NCBI RefSeq assembly: GCF_014697615.1
Contig: NZ_JACJSD010000001.1
Coordinates: 248,001-312,000 of the forward strand
Source of the DNA: Nostoc sp. FACHB-280
GTDB lineage: Bacteria > Cyanobacteriota > Cyanobacteriia > Cyanobacteriales > Nostocaceae
Reading direction: 5' to 3'
Length of the DNA stretch: 64,000 nt
Shown here: in pieces, positions 9,404 to 17,958 of the stretch
Layout of the letters: each line of letters starts with the position of its first letter
How positions within the stretch are numbered: position 1 is the first letter of the stretch
The notes under the pieces: generated by a model
The model's input: only the letters and a program-made list of their open reading frames with translations
Told to the model about the DNA's origin: nothing
The model's database searches: none
Made by a program: the position numbers and the translations under genes

Positions 9404-9425
9404 CTGCTTGATTGACAGATGATGC

Positions 9426-10598
9426 TTAATATTCAGGAACCGAAGGATCAACTTCTCGACTCCATGCAGTGATCCCGCCTTTGACATTTGTACCAACAAT
9501 TCCCGCGTCCTTGAGGATGCTGAGGGCTTTGGCAGAACGACCGCCCATCTTACAATGAGCAATTAAACGGTGGCCGTTGAGGACTTCTTTCACCTTAGCT
9601 ACACCATGACCACTTTCAATATCTGGTAGTGGTACTAATACCGAACCAGGGATTTTTGCAATGTCGTATTCGTGGGGGTTACGCACATCCAACAAGACAA
9701 AATCTTTCGCACCACTATCTAGCAATGCTTTTAATTCTGTCACTGTCATTTCAGCAATTTCTTGCTGTTGTTTTTCTTCTTCCGCCTTGGCTTGGGGAAT
9801 ACCGCAGAATTGTTCGTAGTCTATCAGCTGTTCAATGACTGGGCGGATGGGGTTAGGACGCAGTTTCAACTCCCGGAATTTCATATCTAGGGCGTTGTAT
9901 AGCAATAACCTACCGCTTAAAGTATTACCATTACCGAGAATAATTTTGACAGTTTCCGTTGCTTGGATAACACCAATCATTCCGGGTAAAATTCCCAAAA
10001 CGCCACCTTCTGCACAGGAAGGAACCATCCCTGGTGGTGGTGGTTCGGGATACAAGTCGCGGTAGTTCGGCCCGCCTTCGTAGTTAAATACCGTTGCTTG
10101 ACCTTCAAACCGGAAAATTGAACCGTAAACGTTGGGCTTGTTCAACAATACACAAGCATCGTTGACGAGATATCTCGTGGGGAAGTTATCAGTTCCATCC
10201 ACCACGATATCGTAAGGTCTAATAATATCGAGGGCGTTTTCGGAACTCAGACGAGTTTCGTATAAATCAACCTGACAATAAGGGTTAATTTCGTGAATGC
10301 GGTTTTTAGCAGATTCAATTTTGGGTTTACCTACCCAAGAAGTACCGTGAATTACTTGACGTTGCAGGTTAGAAGTATCAACAACATCAAAATCCACAAT
10401 ACCAATGCGGCCGATACCAGCTGCGGCTAAATATAACAGCAGTGGAGAACCTAAACCACCTGTACCGATACATAATACACTGGCGGCTTTTAAGCGTTTC
10501 TGCCCTTCGACACCGACTTCTGGCAAAATCAGGTGGCGAGAGTATCGTTCGTAGTCGTCTTTAGTTAGCTGGATTTCATCCAGGTTGGGATTTAACAT
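9426..10598 (-). CDS. moeB: MoeB/ThiF adenylyltransferase with C-terminal rhodanese domain
   Basis: E1-like enzyme that adenylates the C-terminal glycine of a sulfur-carrier protein (MoaD or ThiS type) and, through its rhodanese domain, may supply the sulfur. Residues 1-270 form the ThiF/MoeB fold with the nucleotide-binding GTGGLGSP, the R-finger region (LQRQVIHG) and a conserved Cys in SCAEGGVLG. Residues 285-390 are a rhodanese domain with active Cys about 349 (AHCKMGGRS). It lies downstream of, and in the same direction as, a JAMM peptidase gene, a usual pairing for sulfur-carrier activation. Which carrier it serves (molybdopterin, thiamin or other) is not decided by sequence. Confidence 0.92.
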   Translation of the reverse strand: MLNPNLDEIQLTKDDYERYSRHLILPEVGVEGQKRLKAASVLCIGTGGLGSPLLLYLAAAGIGRIGIVDFDVVDTSNLQRQVIHGTSWVGKPKIESAKNRIHEINPYCQVDLYETRLSSENALDIIRPYDIVVDGTDNFPTRYLVNDACVLLNKPNVYGSIFRFEGQATVFNYEGGPNYRDLYPEPPPPGMVPSCAEGGVLGILPGMIGVIQATETVKIILGNGNTLSGRLLLYNALDMKFRELKLRPNPIRPVIEQLIDYEQFCGIPQAKAEEEKQQQEIAEMTVTELKALLDSGAKDFVLLDVRNPHEYDIAKIPGSVLVPLPDIESGHGVAKVKEVLNGHRLIAHCKMGGRSAKALSILKDAGIVGTNVKGGITAWSREVDPSVPEY

Positions 10599-10660
10599 AG
10601 CAGTTGTGCTGTGGACGAGCGGATTATTAATACTATCGAAAAATGATGTGTTTATTTAAC

Positions 10661-11134
10661 TTAAGTAGCTAAATTTATGGTATCAATTGTCTCTGGTTGA
10701 AACTGATGCTGGTCATTTAGACTCCAACTGAGGAGTTCGCCAGCTTGGCCATTTTGAACGGAAACTATTATATACGAGTATGCAGGCCAAGCATACTGGC
10801 GATCGCATTCGGAAGGAATTGCGGGGTTATCAGGGTGGGAGTGATAAATGCCAATTATGTTTAATGATTTATCCCGCGCTGATTTTTGTATTTGTAACAT
10901 ATCTTGGGGTGCGATCGCATATCTGCTGGTTTCACTGCGTTCTGTATTAGGGGCGAAGTTCGCTGACTCAGCACTCCAGGCGTTTTTGGTGGGGATAATT
11001 TCGACGACGGTTTTAATTTGATTTTCTAGATAACCCAGGATAATTCCGCAGCATTCGTTGGGGTAGGTTCTTTCGGCGTGACTGCGGATCATTTGGATGT
11101 GTTGTGGTAGAAGTTTAATAACTGCTGTATTCAA
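10661..11134 (-). CDS. M67 (JAMM/Mov34) metallopeptidase
   Basis: A 157-residue zinc isopeptidase-fold protein. The JAMM signature is complete: Glu in PNECCG, then YHSHPDNPAIPSECD giving HxH, Ser and Asp. Bacterial relatives trim C-terminal extensions from ubiquitin-like sulfur carriers so that an E1-like enzyme can activate them; the moeB-rhodanese gene 62 bp downstream fits that role. Its start overlaps the upstream four-helix gene by four bases (ATGA type), so the three genes look like one operon. No ubiquitin-like gene is next to it. Confidence 0.88.
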   Translation of the reverse strand: MNTAVIKLLPQHIQMIRSHAERTYPNECCGIILGYLENQIKTVVEIIPTKNAWSAESANFAPNTERSETSRYAIAPQDMLQIQKSARDKSLNIIGIYHSHPDNPAIPSECDRQYAWPAYSYIIVSVQNGQAGELLSWSLNDQHQFQPETIDTINLAT

Positions 11135-11490
11135 AAGTTCCGACTCTGCTTATCAATAAACGATATTAAAAGTTGCTTGACTTCCACTACACTGCTAATC
11201 AGGCGATCGTAATCAGATGGGGTGAGCATATCTAACTCATAACAAAGCAGCAGATAATATTCCACTTCAATCGCTGCATCCTTCGCCAACACCAGCAAGT
11301 TGATTTGTTCGGTTTTATCATCGCGATCGCATCCTTGGGCTATTTTAATCGGAATTGCGGCACAGGCTAACCGAATTTGCTGTGTTAAACCCAATAATTC
11401 CGCTTCGGGAAAGGTTCTGGTAATTTCATAAATAGCAACTGTGAGTTCATGGGCTTTTTCCCATACGGGAATTTCTCGAAAGTCTGTCAT
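11131..11490 (-). CDS. Four-helix-bundle (S23-type) protein
   Basis: A 119-residue all-helical protein matching the family first known from 23S rRNA intervening sequences: the start FREIPVWEKAHELTVAIYEIT, then LTQQIRLACAAIPIKIAQG (family norm IAEG) and a last helix pair. Members form pentameric bundles; their function is unclear and most, as here, are not inside rRNA genes. The gene overlaps the JAMM gene by four bases and is first of the leftward operon. Confidence 0.85.
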   Translation of the reverse strand: MTDFREIPVWEKAHELTVAIYEITRTFPEAELLGLTQQIRLACAAIPIKIAQGCDRDDKTEQINLLVLAKDAAIEVEYYLLLCYELDMLTPSDYDRLISSVVEVKQLLISFIDKQSRNF

Positions 11491-11513
11491 TGTCAGTTCT
11501 GATTAATTGGTAT

Positions 11514-11541
11514 AAAAAAAAGGGTGATATTTCCTCACCCT
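11514..11541 (-). terminator. Terminator of the downstream carbonic anhydrase transcript
   Basis: On the minus strand the hairpin GGGTGA/TCACCC with a seven-base loop is followed by eight T. It lies about 110 bp past the stop of the carbonic anhydrase gene ending at 11652 and before the four-helix gene, separating the two leftward units. Confidence 0.85.
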
Positions 11542-11651
11542 CATCATATCTACTTTTTATTCTGTGATTAGCAGCCTTCAGTTATGTAAATTTATTAAAA
11601 TCTGATTTCCTTGTAACTGGGCAATTTTTATTGACAAAGTTACTCGTTATC

Positions 11652-12380
11652 TCAAGCTACCAGCGTAAATTTGCCTGTTTTAAGGTCATAACGTCCGCCA
11701 ACTATCTTCAATTTACCTTCTTTGACTAAGCCTTTTAAAATTGTCGAACTTTCAACTAATCTTGTTACTTGATACTGCACATTGGCAATAATAGAATTTT
11801 CTTCTAAACTACCTGTTTTGTGTCTAACTGATTCTACTGCGGGTTTGATTTCCTCTACAAATACTCCAATTCTTCCAGGTAGTGGTGCGCCTTGAATTGC
11901 TGCTGATACCGCGCCACATTTTGCATGACCAACAACTACAATTAACTGTGAACCTAACACAGATGTAGCAAATTCTAAACTACCGATAGCTGTTTGACTG
12001 GCGACATTCCCAGCAACTCGCACCACAAATAAATCTCCTAATCCTTGGTCAAAAACAATTTCTGCCGGTACTCTAGAATCAGCACAACCTAATATAGAAG
12101 CAAATGGATACTGGGCTACAGCAGTTTCTTGTAAACGCAATCTTGATTGATTTGGATTGAGTCGCTTTCCTTCTACAAATCTTTGATTACCTTCAATAAT
12201 TCTTTTCAAAGCTGTGTCAGGATTGACTGGTTCCGGCTTTGCATCAGTATCAGGTTTTTGTTGAGCAACTGCTGGTTCTCCTTTTAAAAGACTAGTAGCA
12301 GCAGCACTCGCACCAATACTACCTACACCAGCTATTTTCAAAAAATTTCGCCGCCCTACAAAGCCATTAATCTTGCTCAT
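11652..12380 (-). CDS. Tat-exported beta-carbonic anhydrase (copy 1)
   Basis: Catalyses interconversion of CO2 and bicarbonate outside the cytoplasm. The start carries a twin-arginine signal (GRRNFLKIAGVGS, then a hydrophobic Ala/Ser-rich stretch). The mature part has the beta-class zinc ligands: Cys and Asp in LGCADSRVPAE, and His and Cys in GHAKCGAVS. The second copy about 430 bp upstream has the same layout, so the pair arose by duplication. A periplasmic or thylakoid-lumen location would suit inorganic-carbon retention. Ribosome-binding site GGGAGAGGTAG precedes ATG. Confidence 0.92.
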   Translation of the reverse strand: MSKINGFVGRRNFLKIAGVGSIGASAAATSLLKGEPAVAQQKPDTDAKPEPVNPDTALKRIIEGNQRFVEGKRLNPNQSRLRLQETAVAQYPFASILGCADSRVPAEIVFDQGLGDLFVVRVAGNVASQTAIGSLEFATSVLGSQLIVVVGHAKCGAVSAAIQGAPLPGRIGVFVEEIKPAVESVRHKTGSLEENSIIANVQYQVTRLVESSTILKGLVKEGKLKIVGGRYDLKTGKFTLVA

Positions 12381-12805
12381 TAGTCTACCTCTCTCCCAAC
12401 AGTAAATTTTCCCTAAGTTACTGTGTACAGTATCAAATTAAATTCTTTTACCTAAAAAACAATTCTACTTACCATACTTTGTCTTTTAGGTAAAGATAAA
12501 TTTGTTACTTTAACTTAGTAATTTTCAATGTTTGTCATTTACTGCAATATATCAGAGTGGTGTATTTTTATTACACATAATTTTCATAGCAGAATAATAT
12601 GGTTACGTATTGATTTAATCTATGGTTAATTTTTCTATGTTCACAAGACTTAAGTCACAAATTAGTGTATGTCAGAAATCAACAGTATTGATCGCACTTG
12701 AAAGAATTGCTGAACGAAAATATCCCCGACTTCTTCAAGAATTCGGGGATCTGAAGCAGTAGGATGTCTACAAGTCAAATAAAATTGCTATATCTACCTG
12801 ATAAT
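12381..12805. other. Intergenic region between carbonic anhydrases, with hairpin
   Basis: No gene is seen. An 8-bp stem (ATCCCCGA at 12722-12729, TCGGGGAT at 12743-12750) with an internally complementary loop lies downstream of the second carbonic anhydrase; on the minus strand it is followed by ATATTTTC, so it may end that transcript. The AT-rich remainder (12400-12700) should hold the promoter of the first copy. Confidence 0.55.
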
Positions 12806-13519
12806 TTAGGTAATTAAATTAACTTTACCAGTATCGATATCATAGCAAGCACCAACTATTTGAAGTTTGCTGGCTTGTATCAATTGAGTTAATATTGGCG
12901 AACTTTTTTGTAATTTTTTTGACTGATACTGCACATTAGCAATAACTGCATCAGTGGAATTAAAGTTAGTTAATGCAGGTTTAATACTTTCAGCTACGTT
13001 GCTAATCATACCGGGCATAGGTTCGTTTTTCATGGCTGCGGCTACAGCACCACATTTTGTATGACCCAACACCACAATCAATTGTGTACCAAGGACGGCT
13101 GTAGTATATTCTAAGCTACCGATAGTCATGTCACTAGCGACATTACCAGCAACACGCACCACAAATAAATCTCCTAGTCCTTGGTCGAAAATAATTTCAG
13201 CCGGAACTCTAGAGTCAGCACAACCTAAAATAGCCGCAAAAGGGTATTGTGCTTTGGCTACTAATTGTAAACGTGCCAATGTTTGATGGGGGTATTGACG
13301 TTTGTATTGGGTAAAGCGTTGATTACCATCCAGCAAAAGTTTTAAAGCTTGATTAGGGTTAACTGGATTTGGATTAGCTGGATGAACATCAGCGATCGCA
13401 GTTTTTGGGATATTACCTATTAAACTACCACCAATCGTTGTCGCTGCGATCGCTAAACTACCTGTCCCAGCAAATTTCAAAAAGTTACGGCGACCAATAA
13501 ATCCATTAATTCTTGTCAT
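12806..13519 (-). CDS. Tat-exported beta-carbonic anhydrase (copy 2)
   Basis: Paralogue of the neighbouring gene with the same order of parts: Tat motif (GRRNFLKFAGTGS), hydrophobic core, LGCADSRVPAE and GHTKCGAVA zinc-ligand motifs. An upstream in-frame start at 13573 would add 18 residues, but the ATG at 13519 places MTRINGFIGRRNF in register with the other copy. It also has the same upstream context (AGGTAGATTA), so I use it. Sequence divergence outside the catalytic motifs suggests an old duplication with possibly different expression or partners. Confidence 0.9.
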   Translation of the reverse strand: MTRINGFIGRRNFLKFAGTGSLAIAATTIGGSLIGNIPKTAIADVHPANPNPVNPNQALKLLLDGNQRFTQYKRQYPHQTLARLQLVAKAQYPFAAILGCADSRVPAEIIFDQGLGDLFVVRVAGNVASDMTIGSLEYTTAVLGTQLIVVLGHTKCGAVAAAMKNEPMPGMISNVAESIKPALTNFNSTDAVIANVQYQSKKLQKSSPILTQLIQASKLQIVGACYDIDTGKVNLIT

Positions 13520-13659
13520 TAATCTACCTGACAACACTTTCGCTGTTAACAGGAAGATATCAACTTTAGCCAACTGGAAGAGTACCTTCTGAGACGGTTT
13601 TCTCGTTATTTAACCCAGAAGCGATCACATTCATCAAATTAGCTACACTATTACCAAAA

Positions 13660-14085
13660 CTAACGCAATGCTATCAGACGTTGACGGATGTTATTCATCT
13701 GTGATTGGCGGATTTGCTGCACAGGATGATGTTCACTCAGTTTTGAGCGGTCTTTTGTATATTCTACTTCTAACTCCCCTAGTTTTGACTCTAGAGCATT
13801 GGTCGTAGCAACCACAAGTTGATTTTGATAACTCTGCGACTGTAGTTGTTCAAGACGTTGTGCTAAATTTGCTTTTTCTGCAATCACCTGAGTAAATTGT
13901 GGTGCATCTTGTGTATATATAGATGCTAAAAGTGCTTGTTTTACCTCCAGTTGAGCAATTTGCTGTGTCAAATTCTGCACCAATACTTCATCAGTAGATT
14001 TTGATTTCATCTGTCTTGTAGCGATCGCACCAACAGATAATAAACTCACAGCACAAGCAATCAAAATTATCTGCTTTCGGTTCAT
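13660..14085 (-). CDS. Membrane-anchored coiled-coil protein, unknown function
   Basis: A 141-residue protein with one N-terminal membrane helix or signal anchor (IILIACAVSLLSVGAIA) followed by a predicted coiled coil rich in Gln, Leu and Glu. I recognise no family; the coiled coil resembles those of chain-length-determinant or envelope proteins only in a general way. It lies upstream of the second carbonic anhydrase on the same strand, with about 140 bp between them. Confidence 0.65.
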   Translation of the reverse strand: MNRKQIILIACAVSLLSVGAIATRQMKSKSTDEVLVQNLTQQIAQLEVKQALLASIYTQDAPQFTQVIAEKANLAQRLEQLQSQSYQNQLVVATTNALESKLGELEVEYTKDRSKLSEHHPVQQIRQSQMNNIRQRLIALR

Positions 14086-14189
14086 AATTTTTGATATTGG
14101 TTAAAATGCTCTGCCTTCTGGACGTTAATCAAGCACAATAAGTTTCTACTAAAATCTCAAGTGGTAAAACTGAGTTTGTGTCTAGTGAT

Positions 14190-14672
14190 TCACGAATAAT
14201 TGAGAACTGTCAGAACTGAACAGGGTGCATGATGTAAAACATAATTACTCACGCTACCAAGAAATAATTCACTAATTCCACTCAAACCACGCCGACCGAT
14301 CACTATGACATCAACATCGCAATTTTTAGCCACCTCACAAATCATCCGACCAGGATCACCTAATTCTTGGGTAAATTCTGCGGCTATACCTTTGGCGATC
14401 GCCTGATTTGTTAATAATTTTAAAAACTCAATTCCTTGCTGTTTTAATTGTTCCCATTCTCCTACATAATATTCTAAATTATGGCTCTGAGATGACGTAT
14501 AACGGCTATGTATTTCCGTTGTCGAAGTATTGCGAAAGTCATCATTAAAAGGAGAAATGACTTGCAATATCATTAACTCAGCATTAGTTAATTTGGCTAA
14601 TGATAAAGCTTGTACAAAAACATGATGTCCAATTTCTGTATTATTAACGGCCACTAAAATTTTCTTGAACAT
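14190..14672 (-). CDS. Universal stress protein (UspA family)
   Basis: A single-domain Usp of about 160 residues. It begins FKKILVAVNNTEIG and ends with the ATP-binding signature: GRRGLSGISELFLGSVS fits G-x2-G-x9-G-S, so it is probably of the nucleotide-binding type. An insertion with several Ser/Thr/Tyr (about 45-60) precedes the central helix. ATG at 14672 (MFKKIL) fits the family start better than the in-frame ATG at 14681. It stands alone; the stimulus is unknown. Confidence 0.88.
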   Translation of the reverse strand: MFKKILVAVNNTEIGHHVFVQALSLAKLTNAELMILQVISPFNDDFRNTSTTEIHSRYTSSQSHNLEYYVGEWEQLKQQGIEFLKLLTNQAIAKGIAAEFTQELGDPGRMICEVAKNCDVDVIVIGRRGLSGISELFLGSVSNYVLHHAPCSVLTVLNYS

Positions 14673-14771
14673 AGATTTCAAGTTGTTTGTAATTTATCTT
14701 GTGTTTAATCAGGTTAAAAAACTAAAAAAGGTATAGGGTTTTGAAAAAATCAAATATGATGCCGATTATTA

Positions 14772-14885
14772 ATATCATGTCCGGTAAAAAACTTCTCATA
14801 CAGACAGCAAAGGAAGCAGAGGAGAGGGTTTTCACGTTTCTGCACAGATTGTCGAAATTACCACTAATTACCCGGACAATGATAT
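14772..14885. repeat. 114-bp element with terminal inverted repeats
   Basis: ATATCATGTCCGGTAA at the left end is repeated in inverted form as TTACCCGGACAATGATAT at the right end (two one-base differences). The inside is non-coding. Size and ends suit a miniature transposable element or a large RNA hairpin. The rest of 14682-14982 holds only a TTCAGAC tandem near 14957. Confidence 0.6.
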
Positions 14886-14982
14886 AAAACAAATTTCGCC
14901 AATAAAAATGCCAGAAAGTTAGATGTGCTTCAGCATAAGAAGTAGAAGTCTAAAGTATGAAACTTCAGACTTCAGACTTCAT

Positions 14983-17424
14983 TCATTCTTTTTCTTCCGC
15001 TTTGGCAATTTCTAAGAGAGTCTTGAGTACTGAGTCAGGGTTGAGACTGATAGAATCAATTCCTTGCTCAACTAAGAAGCGGGCAAATTCTGGATAGTCA
15101 CTTGGTGCTTGACCACAAATCCCGATTTTGCGACCATACTGCTTAACAGTAGCGATCGCATTAGCAATGGTTCTGGTGACAGCTTCATCTCGTTCATCAA
15201 ATAAATGGGCGACCAATTCTGAATCTCTGTCAAGTCCCAAGGTCAACTGCGTTAAATCATTGGAACCAATCGAAAAACCATCAAAAATTTCACTAAATTT
15301 ATCTGCTAGTTGCACATTGCTGGGTAATTCACACATGACATATACTTGCAGTCCGTTGACTCCGCGTACTAAACCATGTTGCGCCATTTCTGCCAACACA
15401 CGTTTACCTTCTTGGGGAGTCCGACAGAAAGGAATCATCAGAATGACGTTGGTTAAACCCATTTCATCCCTTACTCGCTTCATCGCTTGACATTCTAGGG
15501 CGAAACCTTCACGGTAACGAGAATCGTAATAACGCGAAGCACCACGCCAACCAATCATCGGGTTTTCTTCTTTGGGTTCAAATTGCCTACCACCCAAGAG
15601 ATTGGCATATTCGTTACTCTTGAAATCTGATAACCGCACGATGACAGGTTTAGGATAAAAAGCTGCGGCGATCGTTCCGATACCTTGGGCTAGTTTATCA
15701 ACAAAGAATTTAGTTTTGTCTTCGTATTGGGCAGTTAACTCAGTAATTTTGTATCTTGCCAATTCATCTTCTAACTGATCAAAGTGAATTAACGCCAGTG
15801 GATGAGCTTTGATGTGATTATTAATAATAAATTCCATCCTCGCTAATCCTACACCATCATTCGGAATCGCAGTTAAACCCAAAGCCTCTTCGGGATTCGC
15901 CAAATTCATCATGATTTGGGTATGTGTGCGGGGCAATTTTTCCAAAGGCAATTCTTGGACTTCGTAAGGTAATAAACCTTGATAAACTTTCCCTGTTTCA
16001 CCTTCAGCACAACTCACAGTAATTTCTTGCCCTGTTTTTAAAATAGTTGTGGCATTTCCGCTACCAACCAGCGCCGGAATTCCCATTTCTCTGGCGATAA
16101 TTGCTGCATGACAAGTCCTACCGCCAGAATTAGTAACAATTGCACTCGCCCGTTTCATAATTGGTTCCCAATCAGGGTCAGTGCGGTTAGTAACTAGTAC
16201 TTCTCCCGGTTGAAACTGGTTAATTTGATGGACATCTAAAATAACTCTGGCTTTACCTTGGCCAATCATCTCCCCAACACTGCGACCTGTTAGTAGTACC
16301 TCACCCTTGTCTTTGAGTTGATATTGTTTGAGAACATTTTTAATTTTTTGCGACTGGACTGTTTCTGGACGCGCTTGCACAATAAATAATTCATCAGTCA
16401 AACCATCTTTCGCCCATTCAATATCCATCGGCGTGTAAGTTCCCCGCACTTGGGAATAATGTTCTTCAATAATGCAAGCCCAGTTTGCTAGTTGGAGAAT
16501 TTCTTGATCATTGAGGGCGTATTGATTTCTTTCGGTGCTGGGGACGGAAATATTTTTAGTTAATTTCAAGCCTTCTAGGTCATAAACCATTTTGATTTCT
16601 TTCGTACCTAGACGCTTTTGAATAATTGGTTGATAACCTTGTTTGAGAGTTGGTTTAAACACCAAATATTCATCGGGGTTGACAGCACCTTGCACAACGT
16701 TTTCACCTAGACCGTAAGCGGCGGTAATTAAAGCAGCATCTTTAAAACCTGTTTCGGTATCAATGGAAAACATGACACCAGACACCGCCAAATCAGAACG
16801 TACCATTTTTTGTACGCCCACTGATAAAGCAATATTAAAGTGATCAAAGCCTTTAATTTGGCGATAGGAAATCGCACGGTCGGTAAAAATCGAAGCAAAA
16901 CACTTATGACAGGATTCTAAAACGGCTTGCAGTCCGTGGACATTTAAATAAGTTTCTTGTTGACCTGCAAAACTAGCATCAGGCAAATCTTCGGCGGTGG
17001 CGCTAGAACGTACAGCAACATCAGTATCAGCACCGTATTCTTCGCAAAGATTTTGATAAGATTGAGCGATCGCTGATTGTAAATCTGGCGGAAATGGAGT
17101 TTGCAACATCAGCATTCTTGCCTTTTTGCCGCATTGCCGCAGATTTTGTACATCCTCCACATTTAAATCGGCAAATATCTCTCTGAGTTTGGTTTCAATT
17201 CCAGCCGCAGCAATAAAGTAACGGTAAGCAAAAGCAGTTGTCGCAAAGCCTGTTGGCACTTTGACTCCTTTGCGCCGCAATTGCTGAATCATTTCTCCTA
17301 AAGAAGCATTTTTACCGCCAACTAAAGGGATATCTGCAATTCCTACATTGCTTAAAGGTAAAACTAAAGCTTGTTCTTGAGCATTCGAGAGAGATGTTGC
17401 TGAATCTAACAATGTGTCTAGCAT
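14983..17424 (-). CDS. ppsA: Phosphoenolpyruvate synthase
   Basis: Converts pyruvate, ATP and water to PEP, AMP and phosphate, for gluconeogenesis. The 813 residues show the usual order. First comes an ATP-grasp nucleotide-binding domain (VGGKNASLGEM, AVRSSATAEDLPDASFAGQQ), then the swivelling phosphohistidine domain with catalytic His in GGRTCHAAIIA. Last is the PEP/pyruvate TIM barrel with RLSDFKSNEYANLLGG, GWRGASRYY and active Cys in GICGQAPSD. Length matches the family. Upstream of ATG on the minus strand lies about 310 bp without a gene. Confidence 0.96.
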   Translation of the reverse strand: MLDTLLDSATSLSNAQEQALVLPLSNVGIADIPLVGGKNASLGEMIQQLRRKGVKVPTGFATTAFAYRYFIAAAGIETKLREIFADLNVEDVQNLRQCGKKARMLMLQTPFPPDLQSAIAQSYQNLCEEYGADTDVAVRSSATAEDLPDASFAGQQETYLNVHGLQAVLESCHKCFASIFTDRAISYRQIKGFDHFNIALSVGVQKMVRSDLAVSGVMFSIDTETGFKDAALITAAYGLGENVVQGAVNPDEYLVFKPTLKQGYQPIIQKRLGTKEIKMVYDLEGLKLTKNISVPSTERNQYALNDQEILQLANWACIIEEHYSQVRGTYTPMDIEWAKDGLTDELFIVQARPETVQSQKIKNVLKQYQLKDKGEVLLTGRSVGEMIGQGKARVILDVHQINQFQPGEVLVTNRTDPDWEPIMKRASAIVTNSGGRTCHAAIIAREMGIPALVGSGNATTILKTGQEITVSCAEGETGKVYQGLLPYEVQELPLEKLPRTHTQIMMNLANPEEALGLTAIPNDGVGLARMEFIINNHIKAHPLALIHFDQLEDELARYKITELTAQYEDKTKFFVDKLAQGIGTIAAAFYPKPVIVRLSDFKSNEYANLLGGRQFEPKEENPMIGWRGASRYYDSRYREGFALECQAMKRVRDEMGLTNVILMIPFCRTPQEGKRVLAEMAQHGLVRGVNGLQVYVMCELPSNVQLADKFSEIFDGFSIGSNDLTQLTLGLDRDSELVAHLFDERDEAVTRTIANAIATVKQYGRKIGICGQAPSDYPEFARFLVEQGIDSISLNPDSVLKTLLEIAKAEEKE

Positions 17425-17737
17425 AATAGAGTTTCCATAACAGATAGTGATATCTAAGAACCTCTTACTGCCTGGGCATTAGCAAGTTTTATTGCAACAC
17501 ATTCCTCGGCAAAATTTGTCAACTTAATTAATATTCAAAATGCCAGCTTTTGAGTTTCATTTCTCTCAGTGTTGCTTACGAAATTTGTAGTCAATAATTG
17601 GCTCTTAGGTCTCACACTGTTAGTTATAGAAAGATAATTTGAGGAAGTTGTGAGGATAAAGTAAGTAGCTCATCCCTCTTTTGTTACCTTTGGCAGAGAA
17701 TAATCCAAAACAAAGAGGGATTACGTTGCTTTTGTGA
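17425..17737. other. Intergenic region with a large inverted repeat
   Basis: Positions 17672-17685 (ATCCCTCTTTTGTT) and 17709-17721 (AACAAAGAGGGAT) can pair. A sequence with the same arm (AATCCCTCTTTTGTTAC) recurs at about 20368, so it belongs to a dispersed family. This gap must hold the ppsA promoter; I see no other gene. Confidence 0.5.
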
Positions 17738-17938
17738 ATGACAATGTACGCTATAGTGACGAAAATTATACCTGTTGATATGCTTTGTACTGAAATAGCT
17801 GAGGCTATTGGTTTTGTTCCAGAAAAAATATATGTTTTACCCCAACGGAAGGGTAATAGTAGTCAACAAATGAAGCGATTTGGTAAAGAATCACTGCGGA
17901 AAAGTATTACGGTTTGGAGAAAGCCTGAGAAAATATAA
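17738..17938 (+). CDS. Small hypothetical protein
   Basis: A possible 66-residue protein starting MTMYAIVTKIIPVDML with a basic C-terminus. I recognise no domain. It begins 16 bases after the inverted repeat and ends 21 bp before the convergent racemase-like gene. There is no strong ribosome-binding site, so it may not be real, although the first 45 residues have a plausible globular composition. Confidence 0.4.
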   Translation: MTMYAIVTKIIPVDMLCTEIAEAIGFVPEKIYVLPQRKGNSSQQMKRFGKESLRKSITVWRKPEKI

Positions 17939-17958
17939 AAATACGGAACTGTACTAGA

